The notes under the pieces are model-generated. The model was given only the letters and a program-made list of their open reading frames with translations. It did no database searches and had not been told where the DNA came from. A program made the translations under genes and the position numbers. From the NCBI GenBank assembly GCA_903909605.1, contig CAIVWH010000010.1, positions 1 through 64,000 of the forward strand: a stretch of DNA of 64,000 nt, in the 5' to 3' direction. The DNA comes from an uncultured Micrococcales bacterium. Its GTDB lineage: Bacteria > Actinomycetota > Actinomycetes > Actinomycetales > Microbacteriaceae. Shown in pieces: positions 28,754-37,166 of this stretch. Each line of letters begins with the position of its first letter. Position 1 is the first letter of the stretch.

Positions 28754-29512
28754 TTATTCACTCTCTAGCTGAGCAAGCACGTCCGCACTCAGGTCGAAGT
28801 TCGAGTAGACGTTTTGAACGTCATCAAGATCTTCGAGGGCATCGATGAGATCAATGACCTTGCGCGCAGTATCAACATCAACCTGAAGCGGCAGAGATGA
28901 CACAAACTCGGCGTCGGCACTTTCGTAATCGAAACCTGCAGCCTGCAGGGCCGTGCGAACAGCGACCATTGAACTTGGATCGGTGGTCAGCACAAATTGC
29001 TCGCCACGATCTTCAATGTCTTCGATGCCCACTTCGAGAACAGCCTCAAGAATCGCGTCTTCGGTTGTGGTCGCAGTCTTGTTGACCACGATGATGCCCT
29101 TGCGGCTGAACTGGTAAGAAACGCTGCCGGGGTCTGCCATGGTGCCGTGGTTGCGAGTCATCGCAAGACGAACCTCAGCCGCGGCGCGGTTCTTGTTGTC
29201 GGTGAGGCACTCGACAAGAACGGCAACTCCGTTGGGACCGTAACCCTCATACATGATGGTCAGATACTCGATCGCCTCGCCGCCAACTCCGGCACCGCGC
29301 TTGATTGCGCGATCGATGTTGTCGTTTGGCAGGGATGACTTGCGGCCCTTCTGCACAGCGTCGTACAAAGCGGGATTGCCATCGAGGTCTGTGCCGCCGA
29401 GGCGGGCAGCCACTTCGATGTTCTTAATCAACTTGGCAAACAGCTTGGCGCGCTTGGCGTCGATTGCTGCCTTTTTGTGTTTGGTTGTCGCCCATTTGGA
29501 GTGGCCGGACAT
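28754..29512 (-). CDS. YebC/PmpR-family protein (TACO1-like)
   Basis: 252 residues. The N-terminal signature [23 protein letters not shown] and [18 protein letters not shown] are clear. Members have been described both as DNA-binding regulators and as translation factors that ease ribosome stalling, so the role is not settled. ATG 29512 has GGGAG upstream; the longer reading is antisense-like sequence across pdxT. The order pdxT-yebC-ruvC is conserved in actinobacteria. Confidence 0.94.
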   Translation of the reverse strand: MSGHSKWATTKHKKAAIDAKRAKLFAKLIKNIEVAARLGGTDLDGNPALYDAVQKGRKSSLPNDNIDRAIKRGAGVGGEAIEYLTIMYEGYGPNGVAVLVECLTDNKNRAAAEVRLAMTRNHGTMADPGSVSYQFSRKGIIVVNKTATTTEDAILEAVLEVGIEDIEDRGEQFVLTTDPSSMVAVRTALQAAGFDYESADAEFVSSLPLQVDVDTARKVIDLIDALEDLDDVQNVYSNFDLSADVLAQLESE

Positions 29513-29555
29513 GATGCTCCCGAGTTCGGTTTTGGTCTTTGGAAAGTTTAGTTTG

Positions 29556-30137
29556 CTAACCGATGCTTCGCAGAAACAGCTCGTGAACCGCAGCCTCGCC
29601 GACCATTTCAGGGTGAAAAGAGATTCCCATGGCATTACCCTGGCGAACTCCGACGATGCGGCCATCTGGCAAAGTGGCAATGACTTCGGCGGCCGGCCCA
29701 ACACTGGCAATAATCGGGGCTCGGATGAAGGCCGCGTGAATCGGGTGATCTATGCCCTTGACGTTCAGATCAATTTCGAATGAATCGTTCTGATTGCCAA
29801 ATGCGTTGCGCTCGACCACGGCATCAATGCCACCAAAGGGCTTCTGCCCGCTGGCTGAATTCACAATTTCACTGCTCAGCATGATCAGCCCGGCGCAGGT
29901 TCCAAAGACTGGAAGGCCCTCAGCGATGACATCCTTGATTGGTTGATAGAGACCGAAAATCTCACTCAATTTGTAGATGGTGGTCGATTCGCCGCCTGGG
30001 ATGACCAGGCCATCTATCGCTTGTAACGCTGCGAGAGTCTTTACTTCTGAAACTGAGCAGTCGAGTGTCTCAAGAATTGCTACGTGCTCGCGCACATCCC
30101 CCTGAAGCGCGAGAACACCGATGCGCTTGGTGCTCAA
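29556..30137 (-). CDS. pdxT: Pyridoxal 5'-phosphate synthase glutaminase subunit PdxT
   Basis: Provides ammonia to PdxS. 193 residues. Class I glutaminase triad intact: Cys in [11 protein letters not shown], His and Glu in SFHPEM. GGESTT forms the oxyanion region. The start is TTG 30137, directly after the pdxS stop TAA and in the same frame with zero spacing, so translation is probably by re-initiation. Confidence 0.95.
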   Translation of the reverse strand: MSTKRIGVLALQGDVREHVAILETLDCSVSEVKTLAALQAIDGLVIPGGESTTIYKLSEIFGLYQPIKDVIAEGLPVFGTCAGLIMLSSEIVNSASGQKPFGGIDAVVERNAFGNQNDSFEIDLNVKGIDHPIHAAFIRAPIIASVGPAAEVIATLPDGRIVGVRQGNAMGISFHPEMVGEAAVHELFLRSIG

Positions 30138-31034
30138 TTACCAGCCGCGCTCGGCCAAACGGTGCGGCGCTGGCAGATCGCTCACGTTGATGCCGACCAT
30201 CGCTTCGCCGAGACCGCGCGACACCTCGGCCAAAACCGCTGGGTCGTTGAAGTACGTGGTTGCTTTAACGATTGCCTTGGCGCGGGCAATCGGATCGCCC
30301 GATTTGAAGATGCCAGAGCCAACGAAAACGCCGTCTGCTCCGAGCTGCATCATCATGGCTGCGTCGGCTGGAGTAGCAACTCCGCCGGCGACGAACATGA
30401 CAACCGGAAGCTTGCCAGTCTTAGCAACTTCGCGAACCAATTCGTAAGGCGCCTGAAGTTCCTTTGCGGCTACGTAGAGTTCATCCTCGGTCTTGGCAGC
30501 AAGTGCGCGAATCTCACTCGAGATTGTGCGGATGTGCTTGGTTGCCTCCGAGACGTCGCCGGTGCCTGCCTCGCCCTTCGAGCGAATCATTGCGGCACCC
30601 TCGGTGATGCGACGAAGCGCCTCGCCCAGGTTGGTAGCGCCGCAAACGAAAGGAACAGTGAAGTTCCACTTGTCGATGTGGTTGACGTAGTCGGCAGGTG
30701 AAAGCACCTCGGACTCGTCGATGTAGTCGACGCCTAGCGACTGAAGAATTTGAGCCTCAACGAAATGACCGATGCGGGCTTTGGCCATGACCGGAATCGA
30801 AACCGCATTGATGATGCCATCGATCATGTCTGGATCGCTCATGCGCGAAACGCCACCCTGAGCACGGATGTCTGCTGGCACTCGCTCGAGCGCCATGACC
30901 GCCACCGCTCCCGCGTCTTCGGCAATCTTCGCCTGCTCGACTGTGACGACATCCATGATGACGCCGCCCTTGAGCATTTCGGCAAGGCCGCGCTTGACTA
31001 GAGATGATCCGGTGGTTGGTTTGTTATCGCTCAT
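30138..31034 (-). CDS. pdxS: Pyridoxal 5'-phosphate synthase subunit PdxS
   Basis: Builds PLP from ribose 5-phosphate, glyceraldehyde 3-phosphate and ammonia. 298 residues, TIM barrel. The conserved [18 protein letters not shown], catalytic Lys in [11 protein letters not shown], and [11 protein letters not shown] are present. ATG 31034 lacks a Shine-Dalgarno; TGATAAAGT, an extended -10 whose TG belongs to the stop codon of the HIT gene, lies six bases upstream. Confidence 0.97.
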   Translation of the reverse strand: MSDNKPTTGSSLVKRGLAEMLKGGVIMDVVTVEQAKIAEDAGAVAVMALERVPADIRAQGGVSRMSDPDMIDGIINAVSIPVMAKARIGHFVEAQILQSLGVDYIDESEVLSPADYVNHIDKWNFTVPFVCGATNLGEALRRITEGAAMIRSKGEAGTGDVSEATKHIRTISSEIRALAAKTEDELYVAAKELQAPYELVREVAKTGKLPVVMFVAGGVATPADAAMMMQLGADGVFVGSGIFKSGDPIARAKAIVKATTYFNDPAVLAEVSRGLGEAMVGINVSDLPAPHRLAERGW

Positions 31035-31040
31035 AGGGCA

Positions 31041-31046
31041 ACTTTA
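31041..31046 (-). promoter_or_regulatory. Candidate leaderless extended -10 of pdxS
   Basis: Minus strand TGA-TAAAGT-TGCCCT-ATG: the HIT gene stop TGA provides the TGn of an extended -10, the hexamer TAAAGT spans 31046-31041, and the pdxS ATG follows after six bases. Confidence 0.5.
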
Positions 31047-31580
31047 TCAGCCGAATTTGAGCCAGTTTGAGGCGATTTCCTCGCGAACCTCGCCGAGCAG
31101 TCTTGGCAGAGCTTTGGTCTCGGCAATGATTGGAAAAAAGTTGGAGTCGTGTCGCCAACGCGGAACGATGTGCTGGTGCAGGTGCCCGGCAATGCCGGCG
31201 CCGGCAACCTCTCCCTGGTTCATGCCGATGTTGAACCCGTGGCAGTGGCTGGTTCCGCTAAGCACCCGCATGGCCTGCTGGGTTAGCTCGGCGATCTCGG
31301 CAACCTCTTCTTTGGTTGCTTGGTCGTAGGTTGCTACGTGGCGGTAGGGACAAACCAGCAGGTGGCCTGAATTGTAAGGAAACAGGTTGAGCAGCACGAA
31401 TCCGGTTTCGCCGCGATGAACGATCAGCGATGTCTCGTCATCCTTGCCGGGGGCGAGACAAAACGGGCACTCGTGTTCTTCTGGCTGCTGCCCATTCTGG
31501 ATGTAGACCAGCCGGTGCGGAGTCCAAAGGTGCTGAAACGCATTCGGCACGCCTGGTAGATCCGCAGCGTTTTCGAGCAT
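31047..31580 (-). CDS. HIT-family nucleotide phosphorylase/hydrolase
   Basis: 177 residues. The histidine triad is HLHQHIVPRW, and an N-terminal C-x2-C (ECPFCLAP) suggests a zinc site. It resembles the actinobacterial diadenosine tetraphosphate phosphorylase/HIT protein found after thrS. The ATG shares a base with the thrS stop. In mycobacteria this gene is followed by pgsA; here pdxS follows directly. Confidence 0.88.
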   Translation of the reverse strand: MLENAADLPGVPNAFQHLWTPHRLVYIQNGQQPEEHECPFCLAPGKDDETSLIVHRGETGFVLLNLFPYNSGHLLVCPYRHVATYDQATKEEVAEIAELTQQAMRVLSGTSHCHGFNIGMNQGEVAGAGIAGHLHQHIVPRWRHDSNFFPIIAETKALPRLLGEVREEIASNWLKFG

Positions 31581-33568
31581 TAGACCTGAGCCTTGCTATC
31601 GATTGCCTTCAAGATTCGCTCAATGGCCCCAGCAACCGGGATGCCGTTTTGTTGAGTGCCATCGAGGAATCGGAACGAAATTGCATTCGAATCTCGGTCT
31701 TGTCCACCGGCGATAAGCATGAACGGAACCTTGGCCTTGGTGTGGTTCAAGATCTTCTTTTGCATGCGGTCATCAGAGTGGTCAACGGTGATGCGAACAC
31801 CCTTCGCACGCAACTGGGTTGCAATCTCGTCGAGGTAAGGCGCAAACTCATCTGCAACCGGGATGCCGACAACCTGAACCGGAGCCAACCATGCTGGGAA
31901 GTGACCGGCGTAGTGCTCGGTGAGAACTCCGAAGAAGCGTTCGACCGAACCGAACAGGGCGCGGTGAATCATGATTGGACGCTGACGAGTTCCGTCGGGC
32001 GCCGTGTACTCAAGGTCGAAACGCTGGGGCAGGTTGAAATCGAGTTGAATGGTCGACATCTGCCAGGTTCGTCCGATTGCATCCCGGGCCTGAACCGAAA
32101 TCTTCGGACCGTAGAACGCAGCGCCTCCTGGGTCCGGCACTAATTCCAATCCGGACTGAAGCGCAACTTTTTCGAGGGTTGCGGTGGCGCTCTGCCAAAT
32201 CGAGTCGTCGCCAACGAATTTCGGGTTGCCGGCTTCCTTGGTAGAGAGCTCCAGGTAGAAGTCATCCAAGCCGTAGTCGCGAAGCAGGCCGAGCACGAAG
32301 TTGAGCACGTTGGTTAGCTCGGACTCCATTGTCTCTGGCGTGACGAACAAGTGAGCGTCGTCCTGGGTCATGCCGCGAACGCGCGTTAGGCCGTGCAGCG
32401 TGCCGCTTTTCTCGTAGCGGTAAACCGACCCAAACTCGAAAAGTCGCAGAGGCAGATCACGATAGCTACGGCTCTGCGACTTGAAAATCAAAATGTGGAA
32501 CGGGCAGTTCATCGGCTTGAGGTAGTAATCCTGCCCCTGCTTGCGAACTACACCCTGCTCATCGATTTCCTCATCGAGGCGCATCGGAGGGAACATACCG
32601 TCTGCGTACCACTGAAGATGGCCAGATGCCTCAAACAGGTGCGACTTGGTGATGTGTGGCGAATAGACGAACTCGTAACCGGATTCCTCGTGGCGTTTGC
32701 GCGAGTAGTCCTCCATCACTCGACGCATAGTGCCGCCCTTGGGGTGGAACACTGCCAGACCGGAACCGATTTCTTCGGGGAACGAGAACAGGTCGAGCTC
32801 GGCTCCGAGGCGTCGGTGATCGCGCTTGGCAGCCTCCTCTAGTCGCTCCTGGTGGGCCCTCAGCTCATCCTTGGATGGCCAGGCTGTGCCATAAATTCTC
32901 TGCAGCTGCTTGTTCTTCTCGTTGCCTCGCCAATAGGCAGCTGCAACGCGGGTTAGCGCGAATGCCTGGCCAATCATGCGAGTGTTTGGCAAGTGTGGCC
33001 CGCGGCAAAGATCTTTCCAAATTGTGTTTCCGGTGGCTGGGTCGATGTTGTCGTAAATCGTGAGTTCGCCAGCGCCAACCTCGGCGGCGCCGTCGCCGAC
33101 ATCCGAACCCTTCAATCCAATTAGTTCGAGCTTGTATGGCTCGCTCGCAAGTTCGACTCGAGCATCTCCGTCGTTGGTAACCCGGCGAACGAAACGCTGG
33201 CCAGATTGAATGATCTTCTGCATCTGCTTTTCGAGCGCGCGCAAATCCTCTGGCGTGAACGGTTGGTCGACATCAAAGTCGTAGTAAAAGCCGTCTGTGA
33301 CCGGTGGGCCGATGCCGAGTTTCGCCTCGGGATTGATGTTCTGCACCGCCTGAGCAAGAACGTGAGCGGCAGAGTGGCGAAGTATGTTGAGGCCATCTGG
33401 CGAACCAATTGAGACGCCTTCGATCTGGTCGCCATCTTGAAGCTTGTGGGCCAGGTCGCGAAGTTCGCCGCCAACCCTCATGGCAACAATGGTCTTTTCG
33501 GTGAACAGCTTGAAGCCATCGGAACCTGCATCGACTTCAACCGGTTGCCCGTTTACTTTGACCTGCAC
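31580..33568 (-). CDS. thrS: Threonyl-tRNA synthetase
   Basis: 662 residues. Order: TGS domain ([14 protein letters not shown]), N2 editing-like domain with [11 protein letters not shown], class II catalytic core with zinc ligands in MNCPFHI and [13 protein letters not shown], and anticodon-binding domain ([13 protein letters not shown]). GTG 33568 is chosen because AGAGGA lies six bases upstream; a TTG at 33592 is in frame but coincides with the promoter. A -10 hexamer TAGAAT sits at 33597-33592. Confidence 0.96.
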   Translation of the reverse strand: MQVKVNGQPVEVDAGSDGFKLFTEKTIVAMRVGGELRDLAHKLQDGDQIEGVSIGSPDGLNILRHSAAHVLAQAVQNINPEAKLGIGPPVTDGFYYDFDVDQPFTPEDLRALEKQMQKIIQSGQRFVRRVTNDGDARVELASEPYKLELIGLKGSDVGDGAAEVGAGELTIYDNIDPATGNTIWKDLCRGPHLPNTRMIGQAFALTRVAAAYWRGNEKNKQLQRIYGTAWPSKDELRAHQERLEEAAKRDHRRLGAELDLFSFPEEIGSGLAVFHPKGGTMRRVMEDYSRKRHEESGYEFVYSPHITKSHLFEASGHLQWYADGMFPPMRLDEEIDEQGVVRKQGQDYYLKPMNCPFHILIFKSQSRSYRDLPLRLFEFGSVYRYEKSGTLHGLTRVRGMTQDDAHLFVTPETMESELTNVLNFVLGLLRDYGLDDFYLELSTKEAGNPKFVGDDSIWQSATATLEKVALQSGLELVPDPGGAAFYGPKISVQARDAIGRTWQMSTIQLDFNLPQRFDLEYTAPDGTRQRPIMIHRALFGSVERFFGVLTEHYAGHFPAWLAPVQVVGIPVADEFAPYLDEIATQLRAKGVRITVDHSDDRMQKKILNHTKAKVPFMLIAGGQDRDSNAISFRFLDGTQQNGIPVAGAIERILKAIDSKAQV

Positions 33569-33591
33569 TTCGAATCCTCTCGATTTCGCCA

Positions 33592-33601
33592 ATTCTAATC
33601 T
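33592..33601. promoter_or_regulatory. Back-to-back -10 boxes between thrS and the VIT transporter gene
   Basis: Minus strand TAGAAT (33597-33592) fits a thrS promoter with a 17-base leader containing its Shine-Dalgarno. Plus strand TAATCT (33596-33601) faces the other way and shares the central TA. Whether the plus-strand box is used is unclear, because the VIT gene also has a weak extended -10 (TGGTTTCAT) six bases before its ATG. Confidence 0.4.
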
Positions 33602-33658
33602 GCGTGTTTAGGTGAGCCTTGCTAGAGATTCACTGGTTTGTTCTGGTTTCATTGCCGG

Positions 33659-34408
33659 ATGAGCGATAACAGCATCCCGAACCTCCCCGCCCTAGACGAG
33701 GCAGTCATGGCCAGTGATGAGTTCCAAAAGGTCTCAATGTCGTCAAAGTTGAACTGGCTTCGAGCCGGAGTGCTAGGTGCCAATGACGGAATCGCCTCTA
33801 CCGCGGGCATGGTCATGGGAGTAGCTGGAGCGAACCCGAACAACACACCGGCCATTCTGATCGCCGGCGTTGCGGCGCTGGTTGCCGGATCAATTTCAAT
33901 GGCTGGCGGCGAGTACACCTCGGTGAGCGCCCAGAAAGACTCAGAGATGGCCGCCCTCGAAATCGAGCGGGCCGAACTTACAGCAAACCCGGAGGCCGAG
34001 CTCCGTGAACTCGCCTTTTTCTACGAGCAAAAGGGCCTGAGCCTCGAAACCGCGATGCAGGTCGCTCGAGAACTTACCGACAAGGATGCCTTGCGCGCTC
34101 ACGCCGAAGCAGAACTCGGCATCGAGATTGGCAACCACGCCAGCCCAAGCCAGGCGGCGATTTCATCATTCGTTGCCTTCTCGGCAGGCTCTTTGCTTCC
34201 GCTACTTGCAGTTCTGGCACCTCCTGCCGCATGGCGCATCCCGGTCACCGTTGTGGCCGTTGTCATCGCATTGGCACTGACCGGATACCTAGGGTCCAAA
34301 ATCGGTGGAGCCCGCCCCGGTCGAGCCATGCTTCGCAACGTTGTCATCTCTGTAGCCGCAATGGGCATCACCTACGGAATCGGCATGCTCGTGGGCAGAA
34401 ACGTCTAA
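33659..34408 (+). CDS. VIT1/CCC1-family iron or manganese transporter
   Basis: 249 residues. Family motifs: LNWLRAGVLGANDGIASTAGMVMGVAGA in the first helix, GSISMAGGEYTSVSAQKDSE with conserved Gly/Glu, and a Glu-rich cytoplasmic insert (about residues 95-160) that binds metal in relatives, then three C-terminal helices. It probably exports or buffers Fe2+ or Mn2+. ATG 33659 (MSDNSIPNL) is chosen over an upstream in-frame start in the likely promoter; no Shine-Dalgarno is seen. Confidence 0.9.
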   Translation: MSDNSIPNLPALDEAVMASDEFQKVSMSSKLNWLRAGVLGANDGIASTAGMVMGVAGANPNNTPAILIAGVAALVAGSISMAGGEYTSVSAQKDSEMAALEIERAELTANPEAELRELAFFYEQKGLSLETAMQVARELTDKDALRAHAEAELGIEIGNHASPSQAAISSFVAFSAGSLLPLLAVLAPPAAWRIPVTVVAVVIALALTGYLGSKIGGARPGRAMLRNVVISVAAMGITYGIGMLVGRNV

Positions 34409-34414
34409 GCAACG

Positions 34415-34420
34415 TAATAT
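34415..34420 (+). promoter_or_regulatory. Leaderless -10 box of mqo
   Basis: TAATAT (five of six bases match TATAAT when compared by position except the inner pair) ends seven bases before GTG 34428, with no Shine-Dalgarno between. It lies in the 19-base gap after the VIT gene stop. Confidence 0.6.
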
Positions 34421-34427
34421 CGAAGGC

Positions 34428-35900
34428 GTGCCGAAGCCAGAAAAAGTCAATGTTGCCCTAGTCGGTGGCGGCATCATGAGCGCTACCCTGGCGACCTTCC
34501 TAAAACTGCTCGATCCTTCCCTAAAGCTTTCGATCTACGAGCGCTTGGATGAGGTCGCCCTCGAATCTTCAAACCCCTGGAACAACGCAGGCACCGGCCA
34601 CGCAGCTCTCTGCGAGTTGAACTATATGCCCGACAGCAAGGATGGTTCGCTGCCATCGCCGACTAAGGCAATTCAAATCAACGAGCAGTTTCAACTCTCT
34701 CGCCAGTTCTGGAGTTACCTGGTTGAAAAGAAGATTCTCGGCGACCCGAGCACCTTCATCCATGCAGCGCCGCACATGACTTTCGTTCGCGGCGACAAGG
34801 ACGTCGACTACCTTGCACGACGCGCGAAGTCGCTTCAGGGCCAACCCCTGTTCGCTGGTTTTGAGTTCACCACCGATCACAAAAAGATTGGTCAATGGGC
34901 ACCTCTGCTCGTGGCCGGTCGAAACCCAAACGAGAAGATTGCGGCCACCCGCATCTCAAGTGGCACTGATGTCGATTTCGGAGCAATCACTCGTCAACTG
35001 GTTTCACACCTTCGCATCCAAGGAGTTGCGACACAAACCAACTCCGAAGTTGTCGGTGTCCGTCGCATCCCAGAAGGCTGGCACCTGACAGTCAAAGACA
35101 CAAAGACCGGTGAAAAGCGCTACGTTCTTGCCGACAAGGTTTTTGTCGGCGCCGGCGGATGGGCTTTGAAACTTCTGCAGAAGGCTCACATTCCTGAGGC
35201 CAAAGGCTACGGACTCTTCCCCGTCAGTGGTTCGTTCCTGCAGACCACGAATCCAAAAATTGTTGCCAAGCACCAGGCCAAGGTCTACTCACAGGCCAGT
35301 GTTGGAGCGCCGCCGATGTCGGTGCCACACCTCGACACTCGAGTTGTTGACGGGCAGGCTTCTTTACTGTTCGGGCCGTTCGCGGGAGCAATTCCAAAGT
35401 TCCTGAAGTATGGTTCACTGCTTGACCTGCCAAAGGCAATCCGGCCTTCGAATGTCATCCCTTACCTCTCAGTCGCGGTTCGCAATCTGGGCCTGATCAG
35501 GTACCTGGTCACCGAGTTACTCAAGTCAAAGGCCACCCAGTTCCAGTCGCTTCGTGATTTTGCACCCGAGTCCAAGCCCGAGGATTGGAAGCTAATCGTT
35601 GCCGGCCAGCGTGCGCAGGTCATCAAGCGTGATCCAAAAGGTGGCGGAACTCTCCAGTTTGGAACCGAGGTCGTCTCAAGCGCCGATGGCACAATCGCCG
35701 GGCTGCTCGGTGCATCTCCCGGCGCGTCGACCTCTGTGCACATCATGCTCGACGTGCTGCAGCGCTGTTTCGCCGATGAGTTTCCAACTTGGCACAAGTC
35801 ACTTCAAAAGATGATCCCAACTTTGGGCAAAGACATCAACGCAGATAAAAAGCTCGCCGCAGATGTGCTGAAGCGCACTGCAAAAGCTTTAAAGCTTTAG
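34428..35900 (+). CDS. mqo: Malate:quinone oxidoreductase
   Basis: FAD enzyme at the inner membrane face that oxidises malate to oxaloacetate and reduces quinone. 490 residues, usual length. The dinucleotide-binding VALVGGGIMSATLATFLK is at the N-terminus, followed by ESSNPWNNAGTGHAALCELNY, a family signature. GTG start 34428 is set by the leaderless promoter. Its stop overlaps the convergent gene by four bases. Confidence 0.97.
   Translation: MPKPEKVNVALVGGGIMSATLATFLKLLDPSLKLSIYERLDEVALESSNPWNNAGTGHAALCELNYMPDSKDGSLPSPTKAIQINEQFQLSRQFWSYLVEKKILGDPSTFIHAAPHMTFVRGDKDVDYLARRAKSLQGQPLFAGFEFTTDHKKIGQWAPLLVAGRNPNEKIAATRISSGTDVDFGAITRQLVSHLRIQGVATQTNSEVVGVRRIPEGWHLTVKDTKTGEKRYVLADKVFVGAGGWALKLLQKAHIPEAKGYGLFPVSGSFLQTTNPKIVAKHQAKVYSQASVGAPPMSVPHLDTRVVDGQASLLFGPFAGAIPKFLKYGSLLDLPKAIRPSNVIPYLSVAVRNLGLIRYLVTELLKSKATQFQSLRDFAPESKPEDWKLIVAGQRAQVIKRDPKGGGTLQFGTEVVSSADGTIAGLLGASPGASTSVHIMLDVLQRCFADEFPTWHKSLQKMIPTLGKDINADKKLAADVLKRTAKALKL
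35883..35898. repeat. 16-bp perfect palindrome at the mqo 3' end
   Basis: AAAGCTTTAAAGCTTT, two AAAGCTTT units, encodes the last residues of Mqo and overlaps both convergent stop codons. It may be chance in an AT-rich Lys/Ala/Leu tail. Confidence 0.45.
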
Positions 35901-36550
35901 TTGCCGGGTTTCGCGCTCGGCTTAGGAGTCGGCTTCTCAACCCTGATCTGATCAAACACGGGGTTCAGCGTCGCATAATTTCCGACTTCGAGGCGAACAT
36001 GCAGGCCATTCGACGCCGACCAATCGCGATAAACCTTGATGTAGGCATTCAAGTCGAGTAGACCCGAGTTTTTGCAGAAGAACCACTTGCCGTCACCAGG
36101 GGTCCAGAACCCTTGCTGCTCACTGACTTGGAATGGTGAATAATCACCGTGAGTCAAGGCGACATATCGGCGATGAATTTGATCGACGTAGAAGGCTCGA
36201 TAGTCGTATCGTTCCGGTCGAAGTTTTGCCGTGAAGCCTGACTGCCAAAATGGGTAGACGGTCATGTCACTGACCTTGCAGTAGCCGCACAAACCTGGCT
36301 GCGTTTGCGACACAACAGTGACATCTGGGCAGGCAATGGCAACACTCTTAGCGTCAAACGAAGCTGCGCTAGCGATGAACTTCTCGAGTTTTTCGCCACT
36401 CACCGCCGAGAATCCCTGCGATTTGTAATAGTCGGGAATGGGTGGGTCGCTCGGAGGCAGATTGGCGATGACCGTGATAACGGCAATTGGAATCAACATC
36501 ACGACGAGGCCGATAAGCGCCGGGCGAATGTGTCTTTTGAAAAAATCCAT
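35897..36550 (-). CDS. Unrecognised membrane-anchored protein with a cysteine-containing outer domain
   Basis: 217 residues. A short basic N-terminus, one transmembrane helix (about 10-32, ALIGLVVMLIPIAVITVIANL), then an extracytoplasmic domain with Cys in IACPDV, the pair in LCGYCKV, and one in WFFCKNSG, rich in aromatic residues (YDYRAFYVDQIHRRY, GFWTPGDGKWFF). The tail is KPTPKPSAKPGN. I do not recognise the family. The four cysteines could form disulfides or bind a metal (inference). ATG 36550 lies only seven bases after a stem-loop that follows tRNA-Val, with no clear Shine-Dalgarno, so it may be read through from the tRNA operon. Confidence 0.7.
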   Translation of the reverse strand: MDFFKRHIRPALIGLVVMLIPIAVITVIANLPPSDPPIPDYYKSQGFSAVSGEKLEKFIASAASFDAKSVAIACPDVTVVSQTQPGLCGYCKVSDMTVYPFWQSGFTAKLRPERYDYRAFYVDQIHRRYVALTHGDYSPFQVSEQQGFWTPGDGKWFFCKNSGLLDLNAYIKVYRDWSASNGLHVRLEVGNYATLNPVFDQIRVEKPTPKPSAKPGN

Positions 36551-36557
36551 AACGTTT

Positions 36558-36571
36558 GGGGCTAGTGCCCC
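36558..36571 (-). other. Stem-loop directly after tRNA-Val
   Basis: GGGGC-ACUA-GCCCC in the minus-strand RNA begins at the base after the tRNA CCA end. There is no immediate U-tract; a run of six U occurs 11 bases later, inside the next coding sequence. It could be a processing signal or a weak terminator. Confidence 0.5.
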
Positions 36572-36646
36572 TGGTGGTCGATACTGGGATCGAACCAGTG
36601 ACCCCTTCCATGTCAAGGAAGTGCGCTACCGCTGCGCCAATCGACC
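36572..36646 (-). tRNA. tRNA-Val (GAC)
   Basis: 75 bases with an encoded CCA. Acceptor arms GGTCGAT/ATCGACC pair fully, discriminator A. The anticodon arm is CTTCC-TTGACAT-GGAAG, giving anticodon GAC; the T arm contains GGTTCGATCCC. Last of the three-tRNA transcript. Confidence 0.96.
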
Positions 36647-36659
36647 GTTAGGTGTTTCG

Positions 36660-36730
36660 AGGTGAAGACGGGATTTGAACCCGTGTAGACGGCTTTGCAG
36701 GCCGCTGCCTCGCCTCTCGGCCACTCCACC
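36660..36730 (-). tRNA. tRNA-Cys (GCA)
   Basis: 71 bases. Acceptor GGTGGAG pairs with CTTCACC with one G-T pair, discriminator T. The anticodon arm GCGGC-CTGCAAA-GCCGT gives anticodon GCA; the T arm has GGTTCAAATCC. CCA is not encoded (CGA follows). Middle gene of the cluster. Confidence 0.95.
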
Positions 36731-36768
36731 GTGCGAGCTCCCGCGAGCTAAAGCTCGAGTTTTACCCG

Positions 36769-36841
36769 AGCGGATGACGAGATTCGAACTCGCGACCCCA
36801 ACCTTGGCAAGGTTGTGCTCTACCAACTGAGCCACATCCGC
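36769..36841 (-). tRNA. tRNA-Gly (GCC)
   Basis: 73 bases. Acceptor GCGGATG/CATCCGC, discriminator T. Anticodon arm CAACC-TTGCCAA-GGTTG gives anticodon GCC; T arm has AGTTCGAATCT. CCA is not encoded. First gene of the Gly-Cys-Val cluster, an order common in actinobacteria. Confidence 0.96.
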
Positions 36842-36865
36842 ATGGTTCCTTGCGAAACCTCGAAA

Positions 36866-36895
36866 ATCCTAACCCAGAATCCCGCGGTTTGGCAA
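36866..36895 (-). promoter_or_regulatory. Promoter of the tRNA-Gly-Cys-Val operon
   Basis: TTGCCA (36895-36890) and TAGGAT (36871-36866) on the minus strand are 18 bases apart, the best sigma-A-type pair in the window. Transcription would start about 20 bases before tRNA-Gly. Confidence 0.75.
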
Positions 36896-36914
36896 CCTCA
36901 CCACGCGCAGGGTT

Positions 36915-36920
36915 TAGCCT
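36915..36920 (+). promoter_or_regulatory. Candidate leaderless -10 box of the small membrane protein gene
   Basis: TAGCCT on the plus strand ends six bases before ATG 36927, with no Shine-Dalgarno. It supports 36927 over the in-frame ATG at 36933. Confidence 0.45.
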
Positions 36921-36926
36921 TTAGAG

Positions 36927-37166
36927 ATGCTGATGGTGAATAAAACCAGTTGGCCAGACGTGATACTGGCCGCCTGCTTCGTTTTACTCGCGGTCGCGAT
37001 GCTGCTTGGAACCTTTTATTTTGGCGGCGCATATGTTTTCTCAAACATAAAAGAACGCTGGGCCGAGTACAGCGTCAAAAAGCGGATCACGGTAATTAGC
37101 CGGATCGTGGTGACGCTCACCGTCATCACCGTTCTGGCAATACTGTCAGCTCAAAAACTTCACTAG
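36927..37166 (+). CDS. Small two-helix membrane protein, unrecognised
   Basis: 79 residues with two hydrophobic segments (about 10-36 and 57-75) separated by a charged loop (NIKERWAEYSVKKR). I do not recognise a family. Its stop overlaps the 3' end of the convergent ammonium transporter gene by four bases. The coding potential is supported by the helix pattern with positively charged inner loop and by a leaderless-type promoter, but no homologue can be named. Confidence 0.6.
   Translation: MLMVNKTSWPDVILAACFVLLAVAMLLGTFYFGGAYVFSNIKERWAEYSVKKRITVISRIVVTLTVITVLAILSAQKLH

Noticed and set aside
31430-32143. 237-codon plus-strand frame across the HIT and thrS genes
   Set aside because: Antisense to well-conserved motifs of both genes; shadow frame.
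36889-36920. TTGGCA/TAGCCT as a full sigma-A promoter for the small membrane gene
   Set aside because: The spacer would be 20 bases, too long; only the -10 is retained as a candidate.
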